Shown here one piece after another: positions 63,544 through 64,000 of a stretch of 64,000 bases of DNA. Source of the stretch: QPIN01 sp965224575 (GTDB lineage: Bacteria > Pseudomonadota > Gammaproteobacteria > Methylococcales > Methylomonadaceae); NCBI GenBank assembly GCA_965224575.1, contig CBDCZQ010000006.1:1736001-1800000 (forward strand). The letters are read 5' to 3'. Both the position numbers and the translations under genes were made by a program. A model generated the notes under the pieces. It did no database searches. It saw only the letters and a program-made list of their open reading frames with translations, and was not told the DNA's origin. Every line of letters begins with the position of its first letter. The first letter of the stretch is position 1.

Positions 63544-64000
63544 TTAGTCATCTACAAATTTTTTAATAGCTGAAATGAGCTCACTTGAAACTTCAGATAG
63601 ATCATGTGTAACTAATGGTTTTTTTTTATTAACTAGATTATTAATCAATTCAGTAAGTTCACTTTCGTTATTTGAAACATGAATGTTTGTGAAAGTTGCA
63701 AAGCGTTTTACTGTTGATAATTGGTGATCATTACGGTGCTCTCCTTTACAGGCAAGTCTAGGTAATAAAATTAGTGTTTTCCCCAGTTCTAAGGCACTAA
63801 TAATTGTTCCCATTCCTGCGTGGGCTACAATTATATCGGCTTTTTTAAAATATGAATTATATTCGCTGGGTATCATGGTTTCACAAAATTCAATATTTTG
63901 TGGGATATATTCAGATACACCAATTTGGGCAAAAACTTTCTTGTAAGTATTATTAGCCGCCCATTTGTCAACCGCATTTATTAACCTGTCAAAAGGCAAT
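63544..64000 (-). CDS. PssE/Alg13-like glycosyltransferase subunit, 5' end outside window
   Basis: C-terminal domain of a family-28-type (MurG/Alg13) glycosyltransferase, open to the window edge with 151-152 residues visible. The donor-binding segment is clear: ADIIVAHAGMGTIISALELG, followed by LPRLACKGEHRNDHQ. Full-length PssE/CpsF-like proteins begin a few residues before the visible LPFDRLINAVDKW (usually with a TVGTQ motif), so perhaps ten codons are missing. The partner subunit with the membrane anchor (PssD/Alg14-like) would be expected just beyond position 64000. It fits the polysaccharide locus. Confidence 0.88.
   Translation of the reverse strand, partial: LPFDRLINAVDKWAANNTYKKVFAQIGVSEYIPQNIEFCETMIPSEYNSYFKKADIIVAHAGMGTIISALELGKTLILLPRLACKGEHRNDHQLSTVKRFATFTNIHVSNNESELTELINNLVNKKKPLVTHDLSEVSSELISAIKKFVDD

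Overview
The window reads as AT-rich chromosomal DNA of a gammaproteobacterium. The housekeeping genes and their order (rlmH-maf-rng-yhdP-tldD; rsmD-coaD-ferredoxin; lnt ... ybeL/leuS-lptE-holA) are gammaproteobacterial. A cytochrome P460, exosortase/EpsI fusions and many palindromic intergenic repeats make a methanotroph of the order Methylococcales plausible, but that placement is inference; no methane-oxidation gene is present.

Positions 1-35021 are mostly conserved genes. From the left: a cut-off HtrA/Deg protease (minus), a small lipoprotein, FliW (minus), then the plus-strand run rlmH-maf-rng-yhdP-nitrilase-bamC-like-tldD-pmbA. A minus-strand block follows: ferredoxin, coaD, rsmD and two M16 peptidase-like genes, one with and one without the zinc motif. 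Next come cyoE-ybiB, an EAL-HDOD signalling protein and argC. Positions 22858-27467 look like an accessory island: an 860-residue secreted protein of unknown function, divergent from a cytochrome P460 gene followed by an ECF sigma factor and its membrane anti-sigma factor. Then lnt, a ParA-like ATPase, ybeL, leuS, lptE and holA.

Positions 35223-64000 form a surface-polysaccharide locus. It holds an SDR, a GMC oxidoreductase, an acyltransferase, a Wzx-type flippase, a Wzy/WaaL-type membrane protein, a kinase-like phosphotransferase, a methyltransferase, a large secreted beta-helix protein, four complete glycosyltransferases, a hexapeptide acyltransferase, a Gfo/Idh/MocA oxidoreductase and an epimerase. 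The right end has two paralogous exosortase-EpsI fusions facing each other across a PrsT-like TPR lipoprotein and an IS256-family insertion sequence with an 8-bp target duplication and a frameshifted transposase. A partial PssE/Alg13-like glycosyltransferase runs off the edge. The genes could together build, modify and export an extracellular polysaccharide and process exosortase-sorted proteins, though no PEP-CTERM-type substrate is encoded here.

Intergenic regions carry at least four families of palindromic, MITE-like repeats. Several sit exactly on gene ends and supply stop codons or a ribosome-binding sequence. I saw no rRNA, tRNA or CRISPR array.
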